Source of the DNA: Hyphomicrobiaceae bacterium
GTDB lineage: Bacteria; Pseudomonadota; Alphaproteobacteria; Rhizobiales; Hyphomicrobiaceae
Assembly: GCA_017353825.1 (NCBI GenBank)
Contig: JAFMSC010000188.1
Span: 1 to 7,757 of the forward strand
Direction: 5' to 3'
DNA: 7,757 nucleotides
The notes under the pieces: model-generated
What the model saw: only the letters and a program-made list of their open reading frames with translations
What the model was told of the DNA's origin: nothing
The model's database searches: none
Part shown: one piece after another, positions 1 through 5,429 of the stretch
How positions within the stretch are numbered: the stretch's first letter is position 1
How the letters are laid out: every line of letters begins with the position of its first letter
Translations under genes and position numbers: made by a program

Positions 1-209
1 ACGTAAGCAGCCCGGTTGATAACTTCCCGAGCCAACACCAGTTCGCCGTCGGTGGTCTCGTCGGATACGATTTCGGACCGCTCATCATGCAGACCTACAT
101 CACGACAGATGTGGAAGAGCAAAACTACCACGGCCACGACACCCGCGGCTGGACGCGCGTCATCATCCCGCTCACTCCGGCGCTCACGGGCAAGTCCTCC
201 AAGATGTAG
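1..209 (+). CDS. C-terminal fragment of SphA/MetA-pathway (phenol degradation) family protein
   Basis: This is the 3' end of a gene cut by the left window edge; the first full codon is at position 3 and the frame ends at TAG 207-209, giving 68 visible residues. The visible protein carries GLVGYDFGPLIMQTYITTDV, then NYHGHDTRGWTRVIIPL near the end. The alternating polar/hydrophobic pattern (YDFGPL, MQTYITTDV, TRVIIPL) fits the last strands of an outer-membrane beta-barrel. From memory it resembles the tail of proteins annotated as SphA family or 'MetA-pathway of phenol degradation' (Pfam PF13557), whose exact role is poorly known; outer-membrane passage of aromatic or hydrophobic compounds is usually suggested. 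It ends in KSSKM rather than the terminal aromatic residue typical of many barrels. Its start, promoter and upstream neighbours are not visible. A hairpin follows 27 bases after the stop. The family call is moderately sure; that this is the true frame is quite sure. Confidence 0.62.
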   Translation, partial: VSSPVDNFPSQHQFAVGGLVGYDFGPLIMQTYITTDVEEQNYHGHDTRGWTRVIIPLTPALTGKSSKM

Positions 210-236
210 TGATGCGGAAGCCCGTCTGTCCCTCGC

Positions 237-254
237 GCCGGCGCTTGCGCCGGC
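237..254 (+). terminator. GC-rich hairpin after the SphA-like gene, possible terminator
   Basis: There is a perfect inverted repeat, GCCGGCG-CTTG-CGCCGGC (237-243 with 248-254), 27 bases downstream of the stop at 209 and about 87 bases before rlmB. No T-run follows on the + strand, so it would be a weak or Rho-assisted terminator. It could also be a simple intergenic palindrome. Confidence 0.4.
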
Positions 255-340
255 AAGCCGCGCTCGCCGCCAACCTGGCCCAGGGGTAGCAGCGACTGCG
301 GGACATCACCGGCCCGTCAGGCCAGGGGACATCGCAGGAC

Positions 341-1129
341 ATGCAGCATCGACGCCGGCCGCCCCTGTCGCGACAGACTGAGCGGCGCGGCGCCGCTGGG
401 CCCGTCCTGATCTTCGGCATCCATGCTGTGGAGGCGGCGCTCGCCAACCCGAGGCGCGGCATCCGCCGGCTCTACCTCACCGACAACGCGGAGCACCGGC
501 TGCGCCCGGCGTTGGCGGAAAGGCAGCTTTTGCATGAGCGGGTGCTGCCGAGGGACCTCGATCGCCGCCTGGGTGCGGAGACCGTGCACCAGGGCGCGCT
601 CGCCGAAGCCGAGCCTCTTAAGGAGCCCACCCTGGCGGAGCTGGCGGCCGGTGCCGGCGGCCGGCCGCTCCTGCTCCTGGACCAGGTGACGGACCCCCAC
701 AATGTCGGGGCAATCCTGCGCTCGGCGGCAGCGTTCGGCGCGGGCGGGCTCGTTATGACCCGCCGCCACAGCCCGCCGCTGGACGGCGCGCTCGCTAAGT
801 CGGCCTCCGGCGCGCTGGAGTTCGTACCGGTGGCTCTGGTGCAGAACCTCGCCCGCGCCGTGGCCGAACTCAAAGCGGCGGGCTTCACCGTGCTCGGGCT
901 CGACGCCGAGGCCACCGACCGACTGGAGCAGACCCCCTGGCCGCAACTCGCGGCGCTGGTCTTGGGCGCGGAAGGCAAAGGGCTTCGGCAGCTCACCCGC
1001 CAGAGCTGTGACCGGCTGGTGCGAATCGCCACCGACGGGGCCCTCGCCAGCCTCAATGTGTCCAACGCTGCCGCCGTGGCGCTCCACTGGGCCACCGCCA
1101 GCCGACTCGATCTTATTGGCGGCGCCTAG
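341..1129 (+). CDS. rlmB: 23S rRNA (guanosine-2'-O-)-methyltransferase RlmB, SpoU/TrmH family
   Basis: This 262-residue protein has the length and order of RlmB. A basic N-terminal tail is followed by the small RNA-substrate-binding domain (about residues 21-95, with FGIHAVEAAL at 25-34). After a linker comes the SPOUT knotted methyltransferase domain (about 108-255). All three SpoU motifs are visible: motif 1, LDQVTDPHNVGAILRSA (113-129, with Asn121 and Arg127); motif 2, LVLGAEGKGL (206-215, with Glu211); and motif 3, SLNVSNAAAVAL (237-248, with Asn239 and Ser241). The family transfers a methyl group from S-adenosylmethionine to a 23S rRNA ribose (G2251 in E. coli) in the cytoplasm during 50S assembly. 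ATG 341 is the only usable upstream start: an in-frame TAG lies at 287-289 with no ATG, GTG or TTG between. The Shine-Dalgarno is poor (CAGGAC close to the ATG). It stands alone and converges on the 1215-1526 gene. A related TrmH-family specificity cannot be fully excluded, but the N-terminal domain favours RlmB. Confidence 0.93.
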   Translation: MQHRRRPPLSRQTERRGAAGPVLIFGIHAVEAALANPRRGIRRLYLTDNAEHRLRPALAERQLLHERVLPRDLDRRLGAETVHQGALAEAEPLKEPTLAELAAGAGGRPLLLLDQVTDPHNVGAILRSAAAFGAGGLVMTRRHSPPLDGALAKSASGALEFVPVALVQNLARAVAELKAAGFTVLGLDAEATDRLEQTPWPQLAALVLGAEGKGLRQLTRQSCDRLVRIATDGALASLNVSNAAAVALHWATASRLDLIGGA

Positions 1130-1160
1130 CCAGCGGCCGGCGCTCCGCCGCCAACGACAA

Positions 1161-1188
1161 AAGGCGCCGCGCGAGCGTGCGGCGCCTT
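1161..1188 (-). terminator. Strong hairpin terminator between convergent genes
   Basis: Perfect 10-bp arms AAGGCGCCGC (1161-1170) and GCGGCGCCTT (1179-1188) enclose the loop GCGAGCGT. Read on the - strand the stem runs into TTTTG, a short U-tract, so it suits termination of the 1215-1526 gene, whose stop is 27 bases away. On the + strand it sits 31 bases after the rlmB stop with only TT at the stem foot, so it probably serves rlmB less efficiently. It is the clearest terminator in the window. Confidence 0.8.
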
Positions 1189-1214
1189 CGTCAAAAGGCA
1201 GTCCCGTACCGCTA

Positions 1215-1526
1215 TCAGTCGCACACCGTCGGGCGCCAGCAGCGGTACTCGCCGCCGCCACACACGCGGTTGCCCCAGCGGTCGAACCAGCAGCTGCGAC
1301 CCACGTAGCCGCACTGGCGCGGGCCTGGGTAGCAGGCGCCGTCGTAGTAATACCGCGGACCGGCATAAGCCCCTGCGATGCCGAGGCCCAGGATGGTACC
1401 GATCGCCAGGCCAGCGGCAACCCCGCCGCCGCGGCCGCGATCTGCGCTTGCCGGTTGCGTCGTGGCAGCGAAGATGCCGGCGACGAGCGCCAGCGCCGCA
1501 GCACTGTGCAAGAACTTCTTCGTCAT
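1215..1526 (-). CDS. Small secreted glycine-rich, six-cysteine protein of unknown function
   Basis: This 103-residue protein has a clear Sec signal peptide: a basic start (MTKK), a hydrophobic core ALALVAGIFAA, and a likely cleavage after ASA at residue 28. The mature part starts with DRGRGGG, then a small-residue hydrophobic stretch VAAGLAIGTILGLGIAGAYA (36-55) that resembles a glycine zipper or membrane-inserting helix. The last 50 residues hold six cysteines (65, 72, 79, 89, 96, 102) among Gly, Arg and Trp, including RSCWFDRWGNRVCGGG. Six cysteines in an exported protein suggest up to three disulfide bonds. ATG 1526 was chosen because ctactGGAGacaaaacg gives a good Shine-Dalgarno 8 bases before it and because it starts the signal peptide. 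A longer start at 1553 would put a polar stretch before the signal. Such short envelope proteins are common and uncharacterised in Hyphomicrobiales. I do not recognise a named family. A periplasmic or envelope location is inferred. Confidence 0.8.
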   Translation of the reverse strand: MTKKFLHSAAALALVAGIFAATTQPASADRGRGGGVAAGLAIGTILGLGIAGAYAGPRYYYDGACYPGPRQCGYVGRSCWFDRWGNRVCGGGEYRCWRPTVCD

Positions 1527-1672
1527 CGTTTTGTCTCCAGTAGGCACCGCCAAGCGGGCGGTTCATGGTAGTCGCCGGACGAACTCGTGAGTCGTCGTGC
1601 TCCTCAAAACGCGGACGTGCGACGATATCCGTCGCCTACATGCTGTCCACCACATGAATAAGGCGTGAACGC

Positions 1673-1698
1673 GACATCGGCATTTTTGCGCCGAGGTC
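1673..1698 (-). terminator. Imperfect hairpin at the end of the Tyr-rich gene, weak terminator candidate
   Basis: On the - strand GACCTCGGC and GCCGATGTC form a 9-bp stem with one mismatch around the loop GCAAAAAT. It lies immediately after the stop codon (1700-1702). No U-tract follows, so termination is uncertain. The rest of the gap up to the next gene start at 1526 shows no gene or RNA that I can recognise; it should hold the promoter of the 1215-1526 gene, but I see no convincing -35/-10 pair. Confidence 0.3.
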
Positions 1699-1699
1699 A

Positions 1700-2056
1700 T
1701 CACCACCCCGTCAGCCAGTCCCAGCCACAGCCGCCGCACTCCCGATAGCCGCCAAGCGGATAACCCCAGGCCGGGTAGTATTGATACTTCGGACCATAAT
1801 AGGTGTAGCGATAGCGGTATCTGATATGCGACCGCGGCACCCAGTAGTTGGAGGTGTAATTGGGATAGTAGCCGGGCTGCCTGTAGTACCAGGAACGCGG
1901 GTCATATCGGTAGGCGCCGTGACCGCGGGAGAGCCGCGTATAAAAGCCGTACCCGTCGGGGTTTTCATCATGGCCGGCGGCGGCGGGTCCGCTTCCCAGG
2001 CCTGCGGACGCGGCGACAAGGCCGGCCAACGCGACTGCCGGCAGATGTTTGCGCAT
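1700..2056 (-). CDS. Small secreted tyrosine-rich protein of unknown function
   Basis: This 118-residue protein starts with a typical signal peptide (MRKHLPAVALAGLVAA, cleavage probably after PAAA at residue 27). The mature chain of about 91 residues contains 20 tyrosines and 6 tryptophans, with many YY, YRY and YxxY clusters, such as IRYRYRYTYYGPKYQYYPAW. It has no long hydrophobic segment. Its only two cysteines form a CGGC motif near the C-terminus (RECGGCGWDW), a CxxC spacing that can form a local disulfide or bind metal. ATG 2056 is favoured because GGGAGG lies 7 bases before it and it begins the signal peptide; GTG 2071 is a less likely longer start. Arg/Tyr-rich exported proteins of this style are frequent in alpha-proteobacteria without known function; structural envelope or cross-linking roles are only speculation. 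It is probably transcribed alone, since 235 bases separate it from the upstream inhA-like gene. Confidence 0.78.
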   Translation of the reverse strand: MRKHLPAVALAGLVAASAGLGSGPAAAGHDENPDGYGFYTRLSRGHGAYRYDPRSWYYRQPGYYPNYTSNYWVPRSHIRYRYRYTYYGPKYQYYPAWGYPLGGYRECGGCGWDWLTGW

Positions 2057-2075
2057 GTGCGGGCCTCCCACGCTT

Positions 2076-2114
2076 GCAACGTTGCTGTTAGGACTGAACC
2101 CCAGTCCCTCCTAA
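2076..2114. promoter_or_regulatory. Two adjacent dyads upstream of the Tyr-rich gene
   Basis: The 10-bp palindrome GCAACGTTGC lies at 2076-2085, 20 bases before the start of the Tyr-rich gene at 2056. Next to it is the perfect hairpin GGACTG-AACCC-CAGTCC (2091-2107), flanked by TTA and TAA that extend the dyad with a bulge. They could be operators or a 5'-leader structure. I see no good -35/-10 pair, so the promoter cannot be placed. Confidence 0.3.
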
Positions 2115-2276
2115 CAAGGACTTAACCACACTTGGCGCGAGGGTTACAGCGCCATCTCCGACCCAATCGCGAAACCATCGCTGATGATTGGCGGTTCGCA
2201 GGCACCCTGCCCGATCGCCACAAACACGGGGCTCGATCCCACCGGCGAAGGCTGCACCGGCCGGGCCAATGTCAAG

Positions 2277-2297
2277 CCCTGCCCGGGCGCTTCAGGG
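2277..2297 (-). terminator. Weak hairpin overlapping the inhA-like stop codon
   Basis: CCCTG (2277-2281) and CAGGG (2293-2297) could pair around an 11-base loop that itself contains most of the palindrome GCCCGGGC. It overlaps the stop codon and is followed on the - strand by CTTGACATT without a real U-tract. The remaining 2115-2276 gap shows no gene that I can support; a frame open there (down to 2144) is an extension of a non-coding frame across the inhA-like gene. Confidence 0.22.
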
Positions 2298-2984
2298 ACC
2301 GTTGCCGCACGCGGCCAAGGCAAGCTTGAGCCCGTCGCGGTAGGCCTTGCGTGAGGTCTCGTAGCGGCCAGCCAGCGCCGCTTTGACGGCCTCCGGTGCC
2401 CGGTCGGGATGGCCCGCGTCGAAGGGCGGGGAAGGGTCGTACTCGATGCTGAGCGCAATCCTCTGCGCCACCGCCTCGCCGGCGATCTCGGCCGCCATGG
2501 CGAGCGCGAAGTCGATGCCCGAGGTCACCCCGCCGGCGGTGATGACGTTGCCATCCTTCACGATACGACGTTTCTCGTACGCGGCCCCGACCAGCGGCAG
2601 CAAGTCCGTGTACGCCCAGTGAGTCGTCGCCCGTCGCCCGCGCAACAGACCCGCCACGCCGAGCACGAACGCCCCGGTGCAGACCGATGTCACGTATTTG
2701 GCGTCCTTTGCCTGCCGCCGCACGAAATCGACCGTCTCCCGGTCGCCCATCGCCTCGGCCACTCCGAAGCCTCCGGGCACGCAGAGGGCGTCGAGGCGAG
2801 GGCAGGCCGCGAACGTCGAGGTCGGCACCAGGCTCAGTCCGCAGTCGCTTGGCACCGGGGCGTCCGACTTGGCAACGATGTGCATCGACGCGCCCGGCAA
2901 CCGGGACAGCACCTGCAGCGGCCCCGTGAAGTCGAGCTGAGTGAGCTGGGGGAAGATGACAAAGCCGATGGCGAGCTCGGACAT
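2292..2984 (-). CDS. inhA: DJ-1/PfpI family protein, isonitrile hydratase-like (InhA)
   Basis: This 230-residue single-domain protein belongs to the DJ-1/PfpI (class I glutamine amidotransferase-like) superfamily and matches in length and motifs the isonitrile hydratase InhA of Pseudomonas putida, which hydrates isonitriles to N-substituted formamides with a cysteine nucleophile (Cys101 in that enzyme). Visible here are FPQLTQLDFTGPLQVL (11-26, with Asp18 at the position of the family acidic residue), CVPGGFGV (68-75), the nucleophile elbow SVCTGAF (100-106, Cys102), GRRATTHW (116-123), and GGVTSGIDFALAMAAE in the C-terminal half. No signal peptide is seen, so it should be cytoplasmic. It begins 8 bases after the stop of the GlxA-type regulator, so the two are surely one operon. 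ATG 2984 has a GAGG Shine-Dalgarno overlapping the preceding stop. The real substrate is not proven: close DJ-1 relatives act on other small molecules or are redox/stress proteins. The family is very sure, the isonitrile activity moderately so. Confidence 0.85.
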   Translation of the reverse strand: MSELAIGFVIFPQLTQLDFTGPLQVLSRLPGASMHIVAKSDAPVPSDCGLSLVPTSTFAACPRLDALCVPGGFGVAEAMGDRETVDFVRRQAKDAKYVTSVCTGAFVLGVAGLLRGRRATTHWAYTDLLPLVGAAYEKRRIVKDGNVITAGGVTSGIDFALAMAAEIAGEAVAQRIALSIEYDPSPPFDAGHPDRAPEAVKAALAGRYETSRKAYRDGLKLALAACGNGP

Positions 2985-2996
2985 GAGGCACCTCAG
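2985..2996 (-). promoter_or_regulatory. Ribosome binding site overlapping the regulator stop codon
   Basis: On the - strand the junction reads ACTGAGGTGCCTCATG. The stop TGA of the regulator shares its GA with the GAGG Shine-Dalgarno, which is 6 bases from the inhA-like ATG. TGAGG and CCTCA also form a short dyad. This arrangement suggests translational coupling of regulator and enzyme. Confidence 0.6.
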
Positions 2997-3973
2997 TTGG
3001 ATTTGAACCGTGCCCGGAAATCCCGGGGCGATGTGGCCATGGCACGCGCGAAGGCGCGGTCCATGCGGCGCAGCGAGCCGAAGCCGCAGGCGAGTGCGAT
3101 AGCCTCGACCAGCTCGTCGGTCTCGATCAGCCTGCGGCGCGCCAGGTCGATGCGCACGCGCTCCACGAATTCCGCCGGGCCGACGTTGAGGCTCGCCCGG
3201 AACAGCCGGCTCAGTGAGCGCTGCGAGATGCCGGCCTCCGCAGCGAGCACATCAGTGCTCCAGGGGTTGCGCGGCTTGTCCGCCACCTTCTCCGCGAGCC
3301 GCCCGATCCTGGCGTTGCGCGAAGACTGCGCTTGCAGTTCGGCGGAATACTGGCTCTGTCCGCCCGGCCGGATGCGGAACACTACGTGGTTGCGCGCCAC
3401 TGCGAGGGCCAGGGCACGCTCGTGGTCGGCCTCAATCATGGCAAGCGCCAGGTCCATGCCGGCCGTCACACCGGCCGAGGTCCACACGCCCCTGTCCTCG
3501 ATGTGGATGGCATCTCCGTCCACCTCGATCTGCGGACGGAACCGTTCAAGATCCGCCACCAAGCGCCAATGCGTGGTCGCGCGGCGCCCATCGAGCACGC
3601 CTGCCGCCGCCAACAGGAAGGCGCCGCTGCAGACGGCGGCGATCCTGGGCGTGCGGCCCACTGCACGCGCGAGGATGCGTGCCACCACCCCGCGCTCGAG
3701 CTCGACACCCACGCCCGGACTGCCGCCGGCCGCGATCAGCGTGTGCGTCCGCGCCAGCTGGCGCCTGGTGACCTGGGCGAAGGAAAGGTCGGCCACCAGC
3801 CGAACACCCGACGAGGTGGCAAACGCTCCGGCCTCCGGAGCCGCGATTCGCATGCGGTAGGCCTCGCGCGCCAGCTCCGCATTGGCGCCTGCAAACATCT
3901 GCAGCGGTCCTGTCACGTCCAGGAGCTGGGCACCAGGAAACGCGAGCATGAGGATGTCGAGCACGGCGGCCAT
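2993..3973 (-). CDS. GlxA-family transcriptional regulator (DJ-1/PfpI domain plus AraC-type HTH)
   Basis: This 326-residue protein has two parts. Residues about 5-190 form a DJ-1/PfpI-like sensor domain: FPGAQLLDVTGPLQMF (12-27, Asp19), AAGGSPGVGV (81-90), AAVCSGAF (112-119, Cys115), GRRATTHW (129-136), and SAGVTAGMDLALAM (166-179). Residues about 222-324 form an AraC/XylS DNA-binding domain with two helix-turn-helix units, the first LAAEAGISQRSLSRLFRA (243-260), the second around VEAIALACGFGS to RAFARAM (289-312), followed by SPRDFRARF. Such regulators (GlxA, CdhR, GbdR, ArgR-type) usually activate catabolic genes after binding a small ligand in the DJ-1 pocket. Being 8 bases upstream of the InhA-like gene, it probably controls that gene and itself. 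ATG 3973 is the most upstream start possible, since an in-frame TAG lies 12 bases before it; AGGTGG is rather close to it, so GTG 3964 (codon 4) is an alternative. The ligand is unknown. Confidence 0.9.
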   Translation of the reverse strand: MAAVLDILMLAFPGAQLLDVTGPLQMFAGANAELAREAYRMRIAAPEAGAFATSSGVRLVADLSFAQVTRRQLARTHTLIAAGGSPGVGVELERGVVARILARAVGRTPRIAAVCSGAFLLAAAGVLDGRRATTHWRLVADLERFRPQIEVDGDAIHIEDRGVWTSAGVTAGMDLALAMIEADHERALALAVARNHVVFRIRPGGQSQYSAELQAQSSRNARIGRLAEKVADKPRNPWSTDVLAAEAGISQRSLSRLFRASLNVGPAEFVERVRIDLARRRLIETDELVEAIALACGFGSLRRMDRAFARAMATSPRDFRARFKSN

Positions 3974-4003
3974 GCCACCTGCCTACACCCGCCACGACCC
4001 TGG

Positions 4004-4031
4004 CGGAAAGGTCAACGTTAGGTCATTTCCG
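4004..4031. promoter_or_regulatory. Candidate operator: direct repeat AGGTCA nested in inverted repeat CGGAAA/TTTCCG
   Basis: AGGTCA occurs at 4009-4014 and again at 4020-4025, start to start 11 bases, about one helical turn. Around it CGGAAA (4004-4009) and TTTCCG (4026-4031) form a 6-bp inverted repeat. The element ends 31 bases before the regulator start codon, on its upstream side. AraC-family proteins usually bind direct repeats about one or two turns apart, so autoregulation is a reasonable inference. Confidence 0.42.
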
Positions 4032-4194
4032 GCCAATCGTTCACGGGTCAGGAAGGCGGCAGGCTCGTCTTGGCTCCCGTGTCGTCGACGGCGCCAGGGC
4101 TCGCAGGGGTCCTTGGCGCGCCAGGTGGCCACGATCCCACGATCTTAAGGTTGCGCCGCTGCCAGGCGATGGCCAATCGATGGCTGGAACGGCC

Positions 4195-4321
4195 CAGGTC
4201 GTTGCAGCGCATGCCGCTGGCAGCCGGCAAGATGTTGGTCTCGAACCCAGCTGTCCAGGGGGCCTAATCCATCGGGCAGGCCCGTCCCTGCGCGGCCCCT
4301 GTGGAGGGCACAGGTCGTTGC
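4195..4321 (+). repeat. 11-bp direct repeat CAGGTCGTTGC, two copies
   Basis: CAGGTCGTTGC occurs exactly at 4195-4205 and 4311-4321, 116 bases apart, in the gap upstream of livH. The second copy forms most of the loop and right stem of a hairpin. It might be a regulator site or chance; only two copies are seen. Confidence 0.35.
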
Positions 4322-4364
4322 CCTGAAAAGCGCTCGGATCGGGAGGGCATGGTCCGTCGCCCTC
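4305..4364. repeat. Two consecutive hairpins with AGGGC/GCCCT stems upstream of livH
   Basis: AGGGCA (4305-4310) pairs with TGCCCT (4319-4324), and GAGGGC (4343-4348) pairs with GCCCTC (4359-4364); the second is flanked by GATCGG-type sequence on both sides. No T-run follows. They may be leader structures or remains of an intergenic repeat. Confidence 0.3.
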
Positions 4365-4513
4365 GATCGGGATGAGATCGCTCAACCGCTCGCCCTGGCT
4401 CCTGCGTCGGGCCCGAAATGGCCGACCCCGATCCCGCTTCGCTGCCGCTGGCTTTCCTCAGGCACGGCCTTTAAGAATGGAGGCGGCCGCCACGAGCGGA
4501 AGGACAAGAACAA

Positions 4514-4540
4514 GCGCCTTGCGGCGCGTCCGGGAGGACC
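4514..4540 (+). promoter_or_regulatory. livH leader hairpin and ribosome binding site
   Basis: GCGCC-TTGC-GGCGC (4514-4527) is a compact stem-loop ending 4 bases before CGGGAGGACC, whose GGGAGG (4532-4537) is the Shine-Dalgarno for ATG 4541. Spacing from the purine core to ATG is short (3 bases). The hairpin could influence ribosome access, but this is inference. Confidence 0.45.
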
Positions 4541-5416
4541 ATGATCGAGCTGTTCCAGCTGCTGGTTGGTGGCATTGCCCAGGGCTGCGTGTATGGCCTG
4601 ATCGCGCTCGGTTTCGTGCTCATCTACAAGGCCACCGAGATGGTGAACTTCGCCCAGGGCGACCTGATGATGCTCGGCACCTTCGTGGCGCTCACCTCGA
4701 TCGGCACCTGGGGCATGAACTACTGGCTGGGGCTCGCCGCGGCAGCGCTCGCCATGGCCGTATTCGGCTATCTGCTCGACGCCATCGTCCTGCGGCGCAT
4801 CATCGGTCAGCCGCAATTCGCCGTGGTGATCCTCACCATCAGCCTAGGCTTCCTGTTCCGCTCGTTTGCCGGCTTCGTTTGGGGCAACGAGACGCTCAAT
4901 TTCCCCACCACGCCGTTCACCAATGAGACCATCGACGTGGGCGGCGTGATCATCTCGTTGGAACACCTGTCCATCATCCTCGGCACGCTGATCCTCGCCG
5001 CCCTGCTCTACCTGTTCTTCACCTACACGCGGCTCGGCAACGCCATGCAGGCGGCGTCCCAGAACCAGCTGGCTGCCTACTACATGGGCGTCAGGGTCAA
5101 GCACATCAACTCGCTGATCTGGGCGCTCTCCGCCATCGTCGCCACCATCGCCGGCGTGCTGTTCGCGCCCATCTCGCTGGTCGAGCCCAGCAACGGGTTC
5201 TACGGCATCAAGGCCTTCGCAGCTGCCGTCATCGGCGGCTTCGGCAGCCTCATGGGCACCGTGCTTGGAGGCCTCATCATCGGCGTGTCGGAGACGATGG
5301 CGGCGCGCTACCTGCCGCCCGGCTTCAAGGAGATCGTGGCCTATCTGCTGATGCTGGTGGTGCTGATGCTGAGGCCGCACGGGCTGTTCTCCACCCTGCA
5401 GCGCAAGAAGGTATGA
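4541..5416 (+). CDS. livH: Branched-chain amino acid-type ABC transporter permease LivH
   Basis: This 291-residue inner-membrane permease is full length for the LivH family. The N-terminus is typical: QLLVGGIAQGCVYGLIALGF, then IYKATEMVNFAQGDLMMLG (28-46), the conserved motif following the first membrane helix. About eight hydrophobic segments are visible. The cytoplasmic coupling-loop motif is TRLGNAMQAASQNQLAAYYMG (163-183), and the family signature AVIGGFGSLMGTVLGGLIIG is at 229-248. It ends with MLRPHGLF, a usual LivH tail. It pairs with LivM to form the channel and is driven by LivG and LivF. Substrates of the HAAT family include Leu/Ile/Val, other amino acids, amides, urea and aromatic acids, and cannot be read from the permease alone. 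It is first in the operon; livM follows after 13 bases. No binding-protein gene precedes it. Confidence 0.93.
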   Translation: MIELFQLLVGGIAQGCVYGLIALGFVLIYKATEMVNFAQGDLMMLGTFVALTSIGTWGMNYWLGLAAAALAMAVFGYLLDAIVLRRIIGQPQFAVVILTISLGFLFRSFAGFVWGNETLNFPTTPFTNETIDVGGVIISLEHLSIILGTLILAALLYLFFTYTRLGNAMQAASQNQLAAYYMGVRVKHINSLIWALSAIVATIAGVLFAPISLVEPSNGFYGIKAFAAAVIGGFGSLMGTVLGGLIIGVSETMAARYLPPGFKEIVAYLLMLVVLMLRPHGLFSTLQRKKV

Positions 5417-5429
5417 GGGCGGCATCCTC

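Larger units (their letters stand above)
3974..4540. other. Divergent intergenic region between the regulator and the liv operon
   Basis: This 567-base stretch separates the - strand regulator from + strand livH and must hold promoters for both. I find no convincing gene: the open frames in it are short, rich in Pro/Arg, lack Shine-Dalgarno sites and resemble no family. The part nearest the regulator carries a nested direct/inverted repeat. The middle and right parts hold several imperfect hairpins (4305-4324, 4343-4364, 4406-4426) and an 11-bp direct repeat. TTGACC on the - strand (complement of 4010-4015) resembles a -35 box, but no -10 stands at a normal distance. No sigma-70 promoter could be placed for livH. 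Confidence 0.5.

Noticed and set aside
317..1504. Long - strand open frame (395 codons) across rlmB and the small secreted protein
   Set aside because: It is antisense to rlmB, which has all SpoU motifs, and its product is low-complexity Arg/Ala/Gly-rich with no domain. High GC makes such antisense frames common.
2144..2291. - strand frame extending past the InhA-like stop that looks partly protein-like near its end
   Set aside because: Upstream it is a shifted frame inside the InhA-like gene; no start or ribosome site fits the terminal part alone, and there is no sign of a frameshift in the InhA-like gene itself.
2409..3860. Long + strand open frame (483 codons) across the InhA-like and regulator genes
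   Set aside because: It is antisense to two genes with clear motifs; the product is Arg/Ser/Ala-rich with no recognisable fold.
4237..4248. tRNA-like T-loop motif (GGTTCGAGACC on the - strand)
   Set aside because: I could not fold a cloverleaf around it: no matching acceptor stem, anticodon stem or D-arm at suitable distances.
4041..4385. - strand open frame of 114 codons in the livH upstream gap
   Set aside because: Pro/Arg-rich, no Shine-Dalgarno, no family resemblance; overlapping frames there are equally open.
4463..4477. Sigma-54-like AGGCACGGCCTTTAAG before livH
   Set aside because: The -24 half looks right but the -12 half has TTAA instead of TTGC, so the invariant GC is missing.
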